Of a stretch of DNA of 46,297 nt, positions 29,888 to 40,800 are shown piece by piece. The notes beneath the pieces are model-generated. The model was not told the origin of the DNA. It worked only from the letters and a program-made list of their open reading frames with translations, and made no database searches. This DNA is from Halanaerobiales bacterium (lineage in GTDB: Bacteria > Bacillota_F > Halanaerobiia > DY22613): the NCBI GenBank assembly GCA_023128035.1, contig JAGMES010000023.1, forward strand, positions 1 to 46,297, in the 5' to 3' direction. The position numbers and the translations under genes were made by a program. Numbering within the stretch: position 1 is the stretch's first letter; each line of letters begins with the position of its first letter.

Positions 29888-32800
29888 CTAAAAAACAAAA
29901 TCAATATCGTCAAGTGTATTACTCTGCACTTCTAATACATCTTGAGATATCTGCACATCATCTAAGACAATTGCTCGATTTTCAACTACCTGACGTAAAA
30001 CTTCAACATAGTTATTGATGATCTCTTCTGCTGTGGACTCACTAAATAAGTGTATAGCATAAGTTAGCACAACATTTAAACCATCTTCATCTTCAGAAAT
30101 ATTTAAAATAAGATCATACTTAGCAACTGTATCTTCAAGTTCATATGGATAAATTGTACAATCATTTAACTCTAAGGTCTTGGTATTGGTATTCTGGAGT
30201 ACGAAAATAGTATCAAATAATGAATTTCTGCTTAAATCACGCTTAATATCCAGTTGTTCAATCAGTTCTTCCAATGGATAATCTTGATTCTTAAAAGCAT
30301 TCAAAGAGTTAATTCTTACCTCTTGCAAGAACTCACTAAAAATTTTCTTTCCCTGTGGTTGATTCTTCATGGCCAGAGTATTGACAAACATACCTACCAC
30401 ATGTTTCAGATCAATATGAGAACGTCCAGCAACTGGTGAGCCAATAATGATCTCTGTTTGGCCTGTGTACTTATATAATAAGATCGTATAAGCAGCTAAA
30501 AGTACCATATACTGTGTTGCATTAGCTTCTTTCGCAAATTGATTGATCTGGTTTCTCAAATCATTATCGACTAGTCTCTTAACACTATTTCCAGTAAAGA
30601 GTTGCTTTTCGGGTCGTGGGAAATCAGTTGGCATCTGAAGGACTGGAATTGATCCACTCAAGGTGTTTAGCCAATATTTCTCCTGCTCGCGAATCTCAGG
30701 ATTTGCTAACATCTCTTGCTGCCATATAGTATAGTCTTTATATTGAATGTTTAAGCCTGGCAGAACCTGTCCGGCATATAATTTAGCAAATTCCTCAATC
30801 AAAATTCCAATTGAAATACCATCAGCAATAATATGATGCATATCCACAATCAAGATATATTTCTCCACTGTTACTTTCATCAGACCAACATTAAACAAAG
30901 AAGCTCGACTTAGATCAAATGGAGAGATAAAAGCTTTAACCTCTTCATCTACATTTGCTGAATTACTCTCAAAATAATTTATCTTAAAATCGATCTGGCT
31001 TTTGATTTTTTGAACAGGCTTTCCATCCTCAAGTACAAAATAGGTCCTTAAGCCTTCATGACGATTAATTAGTTGGGTAAAAGCATTCTCCAACCTGGCT
31101 CTGTCTACTTGTCCTTCTAGGATAGTGACAGATGGAATGTTATAATTAATATTCAGATCATCTAACAGACTGACAATATACATTCGTTTTTGAGCAGATG
31201 ATAATGGATAGCTAGATCTTTCTTCAACTTTTTTAATAGATTTGTAAATTGTTTTCTTTATATTGCTTATAAAAGTTGCCAATTTTTGGATGGTTTGCTG
31301 TTTAAAAATCTCCACCAGTGGCACTTTAACATTTAACTCTTTGTGTATTCTGGCAACAATGGTGGTAGCATTCAATGAATGACCACCTAGATCAAAAAAG
31401 TTGTCATGTCTTCCGATTTTTATCGCAGGGGCTAAAATATCTCGCCAGATCTCTGCCAGTTTTTCTTCTACCTGCCCAGAAGGTGGCACAAATTCCGTAT
31501 TACTACTAGCTCCCACCTCTGGTTCTGGCAGTGCTTTGCGGTCAATTTTGCCATTTATAGATATTGGCAACTTATCTAACTGCACAAAGTAAGCAGGAAC
31601 CATATATTCTGGTAGTTCTTGAATCAAATAATCCTTTATCTCCTGAGAATCTAACTGTCTAGAGGAAATATAGTATGCACACAAAAATTTAGTACTACTA
31701 TTTTTTTCAGTTCTTGCAACTACTAATGCTTCTTGAATAGCATCATGCTCTAAAAGGTGACTTTCGATCTCCCCAAGTTCAATTCTAAAACCTCGAATCT
31801 TCACCTGATGATCTCTCCGTCCTAAAAATTCCATATTACCATCTTCAAACCAGCGAGCAATATCACCAGTTTTATAAAGTTTTTCACCTGGACAATAAGG
31901 ACTGTCAATAAACTTGGCAGCAGTCAATGTTGGATCATTGATATAACCTTCTGCTAAACATTCCCCCCCAATATATAAGTCGCCAGCTACACCTATTGGG
32001 CAGAGGTTTAATTTATGATCTAAGATATAGTACTTAGCATTTTGAATCGGCTTTCCATAAGGAATACTAGGCCAAGTTGGTTCAATTTTTCCAATGGGGT
32101 AATAGTTGGACCAGATAGTAGCCTCAGTAGCTCCACCTAGACTAATGACTTCTACACCTGGAAATGCCTTACGCAAGAGATCTGGCATAGGTACAGATAT
32201 CCAGTCTCCACTCAAAAAGACACGCCGTAATTTGCTCTGATCAGCCAAATGCTGTACATTAGGGAAAAATGGTACTAGACGTTGTAAAGCGGCTGGAGCA
32301 GAATCCCAGAAGGTGATCCCTTCATTGAAAATGATCTCTAGTAAATGATTCGGCTCCTTCATCTCTGCCTTTGATGCAATCCGAATACATCCTCCTGTCG
32401 CTAAAATTCCAAATACATCATAAACTGATAGATCAAAACTCAATGAGGTCAGGAACAAAATCTTATCTGAACTATTTACACCAAAGGTACGGTTAACCCA
32501 TTCGATAACATTGATCACCAGCCGATGTTTTACAACAACACCTTTAGGAGTACCTGTAGACCCAGAAGTAAAGATTACATAGGCAATATCTTCGGATGTT
32601 GAGATTTTTAGCAGATTTTCTGTTGAATTGTGCTGAAGTTGGTCTGCAAAAATCAAATTCTTATTTTTAAACAGAGCTTCTTCCACCTGAATCTGATCAC
32701 TGGTTGAATTGATACAGAAAATATGTTTAACCAGACAAGTATTTTGGGATATTTGCCCAATCAGCGGTAGAGTTGAATTATCTGTCACTAAGCAATTCAC

Positions 32801-35800
32801 CTGTAAAGAATCAAGGATTTTTAAGATTCTGTTCTCTGGAAGGCCTGGCTCTAACGGCAGATATGATCCACCTGCTTTACTAATCCCCAGCAATCCGACA
32901 ACCATCTCTACACAGCGGTCAATAATGATGCCTGTAAAGGTTCCCGGTTGTACCCCATGTTTACATAATTCGTGGGCCAACTGGTTTGCCCGTTGGTTCA
33001 ATTCCCGATAAGTCAAACACTGATTACCCTGTTGGACTGCAATATTGTCTGGCGTTTTTGTAACCTGTTCTTCAAAGAGTTGATAGATTGTTTTGTCTCT
33101 TGCATAATCCAGTTTTGTATCATTAAACTCAAAAAGAAGTCTTTGTTTTTCTACATCAAGTAAGATAGCATTTTTGACCATAGAAGATTCAGGTTCATAG
33201 ATAAATTTGTTCAAAACTCTGATATAGTACTTACATAATTTATCAATATCCTCATCCTTAAACACTGTAGTTACATATTTAGGACATAAGACTAAAGTAC
33301 CATTGGTAATATTAACCTCAAAATCAAAGATGGTGTTGGTATTCTCACTTCCTGTGATAGCATAATCATCACCCCAGAAACCTGATCCACCTTGGTACAT
33401 TTCTTTAACAATGTGAAAATCCATAAAGTTAAAGATGGTGTCAAATATTGGGTTACAATCAATATTCTTCTCACCTATTATTTTTCCGATCTCAAATAAA
33501 GGTATGCGATCAAAGATTTTTACTTCCAGTAATTTTTTATCAACCTTTTTCACAAAATCGATCCAGTTCAAAGTATCTTCAACCTTTAGCCTAACGGGAA
33601 CTGTATTCAAAAAACAACCAAGGATCTTGTCCCCATCTTCAGATTCTGGTCTAGTATTAGTTACAATTCCCATTACCAGATCATTCTCATAGGAAATCAT
33701 ACTCAACATATATACATAAGCGGCAAAACACAAGTTTTTGACAGTTGTATTATACTTTCTAGCCTGAGTCTGAAGTTTATCCAAGAAGGATTCGCCCATA
33801 TCTTTGATATACTTTTTCATTAAACCAGAACCAGTGGGATTTTTGTACATACCAGAAAAATCTAATCGCTTATAATCCATAAGCTCATTTTTCCAATACT
33901 CATAACCCTTACTATCCTGTTTCTGTAAAAGTTCTTCCACAATTGCATCTTTATAAGTTGCTTTTAATGGTTGGAGGACAACAGACTGCTGTGACTCTAA
34001 TGCTGTATAGATATTATGTAACTCTGTCATCAGTAAAGAATTACTCCAGCCATCCAAAATAGCATGGTGAACAATCCAAACCAGACAGATGTTTTCATCG
34101 TTGAGAGCAAATACCCGCATCCGCCAAAAATATTTGTCCTCAAGGGTAAATGGATGCTGTCTATCTTGAACAAGAAAATTCGTAATATAGGTCTCTTGTT
34201 CTGTTTTAGTCAGATAGGAAAGGTCTTCAAACTGGATGTCTTCAGGAACTTTTCTGTATACAATCTGTACAGGTTCTTCGAAATCTTCCATATTGAAGCC
34301 TGTTCGTAAAATAGAGTGTTTTTTCACCATTAAGTTAAAAGCTTGTTTTAAAATGGCAAAATCAAAATTAGTCTTATACCAACCTGTCACAAACTGATCA
34401 TGATACACTGCTGTGTCTACATTTTTCAGATATAAAAAGATCATTCCTTTTTCTATATCAGCTAGTGGGTAAAGATCAACGATCTCGTCAGTTAATTTGT
34501 TAGTAGCAAAGATTCTATTTTTTAGTTCTTCCATCTGTTGCAAGATAGATATTTTTTCCCTTTGCAGGTCTTTTGTAACAGAGTTTAGAATAACTTTTGC
34601 TAACTCTGCGATAGTCTGATTTTGATACAAATCTGCAATTTTGATGTCTGTATCAAGTTGGTTATTGATCATGCTAATCACCCGAATAGCCTTAATGGAA
34701 TCACCACCTACATCGAAGTAATTGTGGTTGATTCCAATATTCTTACTATTCAGAATCGTCTCCCAAATCTGTACCAGTTTTTCTTCAACCTCATTAGTTG
34801 GAGCAACATACTCTATCCCTAAATCCAAATTGCCCTGTATCTTAAGTAAAGCTTTACGGTTTGCTTTTCCATTTGAAGTTAAAGGAATTTCGTCAATTTG
34901 CACAAAATTAGAAGGAACCATATATTGAGGTAAACGAATAGTTAGGTATTCGCGAAGTTCAGAGACTGTCAAATTTTTATCACTGACGATGTATGCACAT
35001 AAGTATTTTTCTCCATTAGAATCTTCGTTGACCAACACAACCGCCTGCTGGATATTTTCATGTGTTTGCAACAAGTTCTCTATCTCACCAAGTTCAATGC
35101 GGAAGCCTTTGATTTTTACCTGGTTATCTGTCCGACCTAGGTATTCCATCTCCCCATTCTCCAGAAGTCGGGCTAGGTCACCAGATTTGTATAATTTTTC
35201 TCCTGGTTTGTAAGGATTATCAATAAATCTTTCTGCTGTCAATTCAGGGCGATTGAGGTACCCTCTAGCTACACCGTCTCCACCCACATAAATTTCACCA
35301 GGTACACCAATTAGTAACAAACGCTGCTTGGAATCCATAATATAGGTAGTCACCGTTGGCAGTGGTTTACCAATATTAGTAATGTTCATAGCTAAATCAC
35401 TATCAGTGATATCTTTAAAGGTCACATGTACAGTTGTTTCGGTGATTCCATACATGTTAATTAACTTTGTCTCTTGATACCTTTCTTTCCAAGGTCTTAA
35501 GTGGGTGAAGCGTAATGCTTCTCCACCAAAAATTACATATTTAATTGAAAGTTTCCTGACCGGATGCCTAGAATCCTCATCAATCAAATTGTAAAAAGCA
35601 GATGGAGTCTGGTTTAAAATAGTCACCTGTTCAGTTTCCAAAAGGTTGAGAAACTTTTCTGGCTCTCTAGCAACCATTTTGGGGATAACAATTAGTTTGC
35701 CACCATACAAAAGTGCGCCAAACATCTCCCAGACTGAAAAATCAAAACTAAAGGAATGAAACATCACCCAAACGTCAGTTTCATCAAATTTCATTGGAGC

Positions 35801-37717
35801 CTTTTCATTGATTAGTAGTCTGACTACATTCTTATGTTCCAGCATAACTCCCTTGGGATTTCCAGTTGTTCCAGATGTATAGATAATATACACTAGATCA
35901 TTGGCAGTATTAATATTAAGAAGATTACTGCCATTAAGATGATAACTAGCAGGATCATCTAGTTTGATAACTTCTAGTTCCAAATCAGTATAATCAACTT
36001 GTATCTTTCTGGTGGTAAGCAAAATATCAGTTTCGCTATCTTCAAGCATGAATCTGATCCGTTCTTCTGGTAATTCAGGATCAATTGGCAAATATGCTCC
36101 GCCAGCTTTTAAGATAGCCATAATCCCGACAAACATTTCTAAAGAATTTTCTACCATAATGCCGATGATAAACTCACTTTGAACTCCCTTGTCACGTAAA
36201 GTTCGGGCCACTTGATTTGCTCTGGTATTTAACTCCAGATAGGTTAACTGCTCTTCTGAAAAATCAACTGCTACATGGTTAGGGTATTTTTCAGTTATAG
36301 CTTCAAATATCGTGTGGACTGTTTGATCAACAGGGTATTCGGCATGGGTATCATTAAATTCATCTAATAACTGTTTTTTCTCTTTCGCTGTCAACATCTC
36401 AATGGTATCAATTTGTTGGTCAGGATATCGGAGAATAAATTGCAAGATACCCTCAAAATGTCGGGCAATCCCTTCTATTGCCTCCGGCTTATACTTATCT
36501 TTGTTGAATACAACATCCAGTATCAGTTCATCAAAGGTTTCGACAACAAGAGTTAGATCATAGTTAGTCCTCTCATCAAGATGATAGGATTGGATCACCA
36601 GAATATTATTATTTCCTTTTAAAGCTTTATCAAGAGGGTAATTCTCAATGACCATAACTGAGTCAAATAATTCAGAACTACCAGTAATACCACTATATCT
36701 TTTGATATCTACCAGTGAAGATGTTTCATACTCTACACGCTCCTGGATCAGTTCATTAATCTGCTGTAACAGTTCAGAGATTTGATTATTGGTGTGAAAG
36801 GAAACCCGCAGAGGTAATGTATTAATAAAAAGTCCTACAATCTTTTCCACATCTTTGAGTTTCACATTTCTCCCTGATACAGTGGTACCAAAGACTACCT
36901 CTTGGTTACTTGTATATTGATGAAGCACTAGTGCCCAGACAGTATAAAAAAGTGTCGCCAGAGTAATTTTTTGCTCACTGACAAATGTCTGTATTTCCTG
37001 ATTGAGACTTTCAGAAAATTTTAATCTATAGCGTTCGATTATCTTATCTCCAGTATTATCTCTGGAGGTAATAGGCAATATAGTATGGGTTTTAAAATCA
37101 CGAAACATTGCTTTCCAGTATGATTCTTCACTGGTTTTATCTCTACCTTGAACAAATTTAATAAACTCTTTAAACTTTGTTCTGGAGAGAAGCGAAAAAT
37201 CTTTATTATTAGCAAAAGCTATGTATGTATCATAAAAGTCTTTTAAAATTATCCCATTACTCCAGCCGTCATATAAAATATGATGATTACTTATGATAAT
37301 TTCAAATAACTCATCTTCAATCTTGCATAAACTGATTCTAAATGGAACCTCTTGCAGGTCAAATCTTTTTTTCTTATCAGCGATTTTGATCTCTTGAAGT
37401 AACGTTTCTTGTTCATATCCAAATGTGGAAGTAAGATCAAAAAAGGTAACAAGTGGTTCATGCTTCTTTAAAACGATCTGTACAGGTTGTTTTACCTTAT
37501 CCCAGCGAAAGACGGTTCTAAGCATTTCGTGGGAATCAACTACATTATTCCAAGCTTGCTGAAAAAGATTCAACTGGACTGGCCCAGCTACTCGAATTGA
37601 CAATTGTTCAAAATATTGATCACTCTCAGGCTCCTTTAAATAGTAAAATAACATGCCTTCTTGCATTGAAGTTAGAGCGAGCATATCGGCAATATTTTCT
37701 CGGTCTATTATACTCAT
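29888..37717 (-). CDS. NRPS-A: C - A(Thr) - T - C - A(Cys-like) - T - C
   Basis: A 2609-residue synthetase, probably the first elongation protein of the line. ATG at 37717 follows GGAGAT. Order: C (1-440, NHHILYDGWS), A (about 455-965), T (YFDVGGDSI), C (1085-1510, VHHAILDGWS), A (1525-2065), T (FFDLGGHSL), C (from about 2168, DMHHIIADG) and an acidic tail (LDDIDFVF). The first A domain reads D-F-W-N-I-G-M-V-H, the standard threonine code. The second reads D-L-Y-D-F-S-L-I-W, seven of nine matching the cysteine code DLYNLSLIW. The N-terminal C domain has no visible upstream synthetase; it may be a lipid-accepting starter domain or take a unit from a protein outside the window. The first two C domains differ in style (HHILYDGWS/HHAILDGWS) from the HHIISDG/HHIITDG/HHIIADG domains elsewhere. 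Confidence 0.95.
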   Translation of the reverse strand: MSIIDRENIADMLALTSMQEGMLFYYLKEPESDQYFEQLSIRVAGPVQLNLFQQAWNNVVDSHEMLRTVFRWDKVKQPVQIVLKKHEPLVTFFDLTSTFGYEQETLLQEIKIADKKKRFDLQEVPFRISLCKIEDELFEIIISNHHILYDGWSNGIILKDFYDTYIAFANNKDFSLLSRTKFKEFIKFVQGRDKTSEESYWKAMFRDFKTHTILPITSRDNTGDKIIERYRLKFSESLNQEIQTFVSEQKITLATLFYTVWALVLHQYTSNQEVVFGTTVSGRNVKLKDVEKIVGLFINTLPLRVSFHTNNQISELLQQINELIQERVEYETSSLVDIKRYSGITGSSELFDSVMVIENYPLDKALKGNNNILVIQSYHLDERTNYDLTLVVETFDELILDVVFNKDKYKPEAIEGIARHFEGILQFILRYPDQQIDTIEMLTAKEKKQLLDEFNDTHAEYPVDQTVHTIFEAITEKYPNHVAVDFSEEQLTYLELNTRANQVARTLRDKGVQSEFIIGIMVENSLEMFVGIMAILKAGGAYLPIDPELPEERIRFMLEDSETDILLTTRKIQVDYTDLELEVIKLDDPASYHLNGSNLLNINTANDLVYIIYTSGTTGNPKGVMLEHKNVVRLLINEKAPMKFDETDVWVMFHSFSFDFSVWEMFGALLYGGKLIVIPKMVAREPEKFLNLLETEQVTILNQTPSAFYNLIDEDSRHPVRKLSIKYVIFGGEALRFTHLRPWKERYQETKLINMYGITETTVHVTFKDITDSDLAMNITNIGKPLPTVTTYIMDSKQRLLLIGVPGEIYVGGDGVARGYLNRPELTAERFIDNPYKPGEKLYKSGDLARLLENGEMEYLGRTDNQVKIKGFRIELGEIENLLQTHENIQQAVVLVNEDSNGEKYLCAYIVSDKNLTVSELREYLTIRLPQYMVPSNFVQIDEIPLTSNGKANRKALLKIQGNLDLGIEYVAPTNEVEEKLVQIWETILNSKNIGINHNYFDVGGDSIKAIRVISMINNQLDTDIKIADLYQNQTIAELAKVILNSVTKDLQREKISILQQMEELKNRIFATNKLTDEIVDLYPLADIEKGMIFLYLKNVDTAVYHDQFVTGWYKTNFDFAILKQAFNLMVKKHSILRTGFNMEDFEEPVQIVYRKVPEDIQFEDLSYLTKTEQETYITNFLVQDRQHPFTLEDKYFWRMRVFALNDENICLVWIVHHAILDGWSNSLLMTELHNIYTALESQQSVVLQPLKATYKDAIVEELLQKQDSKGYEYWKNELMDYKRLDFSGMYKNPTGSGLMKKYIKDMGESFLDKLQTQARKYNTTVKNLCFAAYVYMLSMISYENDLVMGIVTNTRPESEDGDKILGCFLNTVPVRLKVEDTLNWIDFVKKVDKKLLEVKIFDRIPLFEIGKIIGEKNIDCNPIFDTIFNFMDFHIVKEMYQGGSGFWGDDYAITGSENTNTIFDFEVNITNGTLVLCPKYVTTVFKDEDIDKLCKYYIRVLNKFIYEPESSMVKNAILLDVEKQRLLFEFNDTKLDYARDKTIYQLFEEQVTKTPDNIAVQQGNQCLTYRELNQRANQLAHELCKHGVQPGTFTGIIIDRCVEMVVGLLGISKAGGSYLPLEPGLPENRILKILDSLQVNCLVTDNSTLPLIGQISQNTCLVKHIFCINSTSDQIQVEEALFKNKNLIFADQLQHNSTENLLKISTSEDIAYVIFTSGSTGTPKGVVVKHRLVINVIEWVNRTFGVNSSDKILFLTSLSFDLSVYDVFGILATGGCIRIASKAEMKEPNHLLEIIFNEGITFWDSAPAALQRLVPFFPNVQHLADQSKLRRVFLSGDWISVPMPDLLRKAFPGVEVISLGGATEATIWSNYYPIGKIEPTWPSIPYGKPIQNAKYYILDHKLNLCPIGVAGDLYIGGECLAEGYINDPTLTAAKFIDSPYCPGEKLYKTGDIARWFEDGNMEFLGRRDHQVKIRGFRIELGEIESHLLEHDAIQEALVVARTEKNSSTKFLCAYYISSRQLDSQEIKDYLIQELPEYMVPAYFVQLDKLPISINGKIDRKALPEPEVGASSNTEFVPPSGQVEEKLAEIWRDILAPAIKIGRHDNFFDLGGHSLNATTIVARIHKELNVKVPLVEIFKQQTIQKLATFISNIKKTIYKSIKKVEERSSYPLSSAQKRMYIVSLLDDLNINYNIPSVTILEGQVDRARLENAFTQLINRHEGLRTYFVLEDGKPVQKIKSQIDFKINYFESNSANVDEEVKAFISPFDLSRASLFNVGLMKVTVEKYILIVDMHHIIADGISIGILIEEFAKLYAGQVLPGLNIQYKDYTIWQQEMLANPEIREQEKYWLNTLSGSIPVLQMPTDFPRPEKQLFTGNSVKRLVDNDLRNQINQFAKEANATQYMVLLAAYTILLYKYTGQTEIIIGSPVAGRSHIDLKHVVGMFVNTLAMKNQPQGKKIFSEFLQEVRINSLNAFKNQDYPLEELIEQLDIKRDLSRNSLFDTIFVLQNTNTKTLELNDCTIYPYELEDTVAKYDLILNISEDEDGLNVVLTYAIHLFSESTAEEIINNYVEVLRQVVENRAIVLDDVQISQDVLEVQSNTLDDIDFVF

Positions 37718-37759
37718 AATTATTCATCTCCTTTAATCCATGGTCTATGCAATTAAATG

Positions 37760-37827
37760 AAGTGCATCCTCTTTCAGGATTAAAAGATGCCAAAGATGAA
37801 AAAACTCTTCTGAAAAAGAATGCACTT
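37760..37827 (-). promoter_or_regulatory. Long inverted repeat between the GNAT fusion gene and NRPS-A
   Basis: Arms at 37760-37777 and 37810-37827 are 18 bases each with 16 complementary (AAGTGCATCCTCTTTCAG against CTGAAAAAGAATGCACTT) and a 32-base loop. It fills much of the 131-base gap before NRPS-A. No clear U-run follows on the minus strand. It could be an RNA processing site, an attenuator or a protein-binding palindrome; the sequence alone does not decide. Confidence 0.55.
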
Positions 37828-37848
37828 TGATATAATCATAACATCGCA

Positions 37849-40800
37849 TTATCTAAATTTTATATTTTTCAAAGATTTTAGCAAACTGCTTTTAATCTCA
37901 TCTTGTGAGAGGATTAAAAAGATTGGAGCAGTAAACACCCGATCTCCATCACCAAGGGAGATGAATTGTTGGATAAAATTTGCATTAATCTCCATATTGT
38001 TGAAACCATCTACTCCCCAGGCATCAAGAGCGTAAATGAATAGACTAGCTTCCCTGTTTGCTCCTCCATAGATTACAGTCGAATCTATTGCTTCTGTTCC
38101 CTGACTTACTCGCCCAGCCTTGTATTTCACAAGTTCATCATTTCGATTTTTGGCACTAAACCAGGTATTTTTAATATCCTCGTCTAGTTTTAAAAAGCCT
38201 TCATGACTAATTTGCTGATCATTAAAATAGTAACCTGTGTTTTGGATAACTTCTGCTGTGGTTACCATCAATGGCAGTCCTGGCATAGTCAAATAGTATT
38301 GATGAATCTCCAACCCGGCAAACTGTGGATTAGCTTCAATCTTCATCTTCAGCTTTAATCCACTCCACTCATTACCCAAATGGTCACACAATTTGGTAAA
38401 TTCGGCAGTAGATTTCTCATTCAATAGTGAGGCAAAATTCATATCTCCCATGTGCCAGGCTAATCCACCAACCCATGGATTCCATGGATGTTTCATCGTA
38501 GGTGTCGGATAAGATGAATCCAAATATTCATGTCCTTTATAATTAAGAGAATAGATGGAACCAGCAAAATCTGGAGCAGATTTGAATTTGAGTACACCAT
38601 TATCTACAACATACACATCTATCCCATTGTCCTGTAAAACTTGTTCGGTAATATCACCATTAGTCTTTAACACCAAACTCTGTCGGTTAAGTTCATAGGT
38701 TTCAAAATCTACCAACAGTTCAATCACATCTATGGAGCCATCCTGCATCTTCAGAGCGACTGTAGTCTCACGAATATTTTCCTCAGATGTAAATTGTTGT
38801 GTCACTGGTGAAAATGCATTGGTTTTAGACCGCAAGGTTAGATCTCCACTAAAGTTAACCTGTTTATAGTTTTTGATAGTTACATTTAGATCACCAGTGA
38901 TAAAGGGATTATTGTCATTGATGATCATTTCCAGGCTATTGATTGGCTGAGGATGACTAGTGATGTTTTTCTTAAAAGCAAAATTTCTGCATTCTTCCCA
39001 ATCTTTAAAGGTCTGATAGGTAAAGAATATTGGTTTTGTTTTAACAATACCTTGACCGGCAATGTGGCCTAGATTGACTGTAAGAAGCAAATAACGTCCG
39101 TTAGATTCTAACTTATATTCCTGAGACCAGATAATTCCCCGTGAAACTTTTGTATCGTTTGAATAGAGCCAATTTTCAGTAACTTTTTCTAGATCGTAAT
39201 AGTTAAAAACTGCATCCTCATAGCCTTTGACTTTAAGCACTTGACCTTCATAAGGAATGAAGGTATTTTCAAAATTATAGAAAACACCTAAACACAATGC
39301 AATCTCGTTAACAGTTTCGCGTTTTCCAGAATTGTTGATCTCATAATAGTATTCGACAATACCGTTATTGTTGAGTTTGGTGACAGATACCAGTTCTAAT
39401 CCTTTAAAATCTTTAGATTGATAGTATGCTTTCATTACCATCAAATCTTTTTCTTCGTAAAATTCAACATTAGTAGGTTCTATTTTAGCAAATTCCATAG
39501 AAAATGGGAGTCCAATTCGGGGGAATAATATAGTGGTAATCTTAGGATCAATACTATATTTCTTCAAACTCAGGCGGTTCCCATCTTTATGTAACATCAA
39601 TTCATAATTCCCATTGTAGATTGCCCAACTATGTTGATATACAGCACTAAATTTGCAGCCATGGCCTCGAAGTACAGCAGTGATTTTCTTTTTAAAATTA
39701 ATCTCTTCTTGTTTTAATTTAATATGTACAGGAATCTCTTCTGAGTAAAAGCCGAGATTTTTAACCCTATATGAAATACTGATAGACTGTCTCTCTCGTG
39801 GTTGTAAATGCAATTTGTATGTACTATGGGGAAAAGTAATGAACTGGTTTGAGACAAGTTCAAACTCAATAGTAACTTCTTCATTAAAACCATTTCTGAC
39901 GTTACAATAGCCAGTTGAATCAGTGTTAACAAAATGTTCAACTGTTGGAATCACAATATCTAGCTGAACCGGGAATTTAGGAGCAACACCAAGTTTCAAG
40001 GTAGCTTTTTTGCCATTGATGTAAATATCAGAGCACACTCCTGGGTGAGTTTTGGAAGGTTGCTGTTCTTTATTGATCTCATCTAGATAGAATTCTCCTA
40101 CAATGGTTTTAGTAGAGTCAACTGTACAAGACTGGTTAAGAGAAAACTTAACATTTTTGTTATCAAACCCGTTAATGGTAACCTCTAAAGGTTTACCTGT
40201 TTTGTTAACTAGTTCATAATTCACTAAATAACTTCTTCCAAAAGTCAATTCAGGCTCAGCGATAGAACAGCTAATTAGGTAATCATCTGTCTCAATTAGT
40301 CTAATGCCCCGTGCCCGACGACAGAACTCTACCCGAAGATTTACATCATCTTTTTCCCATATGTATTCATAGAATTCAAAACCGTTATCGCTTTTACCAT
40401 CAGGTTCTATTTGAATATCCCGTTTGCTATCATTATACCAATCCAGAATGTCAAAATACTCTTGCAAAGCTTCGGTACGCAAAACCGTTGGGATAAAATT
40501 CATTAGATGAATGGTTACATTCTCATCTGTATCATTTTCCCAAAAAAAACCACACTTTTTATATAAGGGAATAGCTTTTGTGTTAGAGCCCCAGGTAAAT
40601 AAATCTAATCTTGGCCATTCCATGTCAATAGTTTTTTGTACAGCCTGCAAGATTAGTGCCTTACCAATTTTCTTACCTTGATAATCAGGACTGACATTGA
40701 GTAAAGGAATCTGAGCTGCTCCTTCATCCTGTTGATATTCAGCAAAACTACAAAACCCAACAACTTCATCAGCAGCAATTGCCAGATAGTTATGTATATT

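Noticed and set aside
697..36000. Many plus-strand open frames of 60-131 codons inside the NRPS and radical SAM genes
   Set aside because: They lie antisense to strongly supported domains, lack consistent RBSs and give no recognisable motifs, so they are shadows.
1..37717. Repeated similarity between C, A and T domains, which could look like tandem DNA repeats
   Set aside because: It is ordinary module homology; I found no near-identical nucleotide repeats by eye and did not call repeats or recombination from it.
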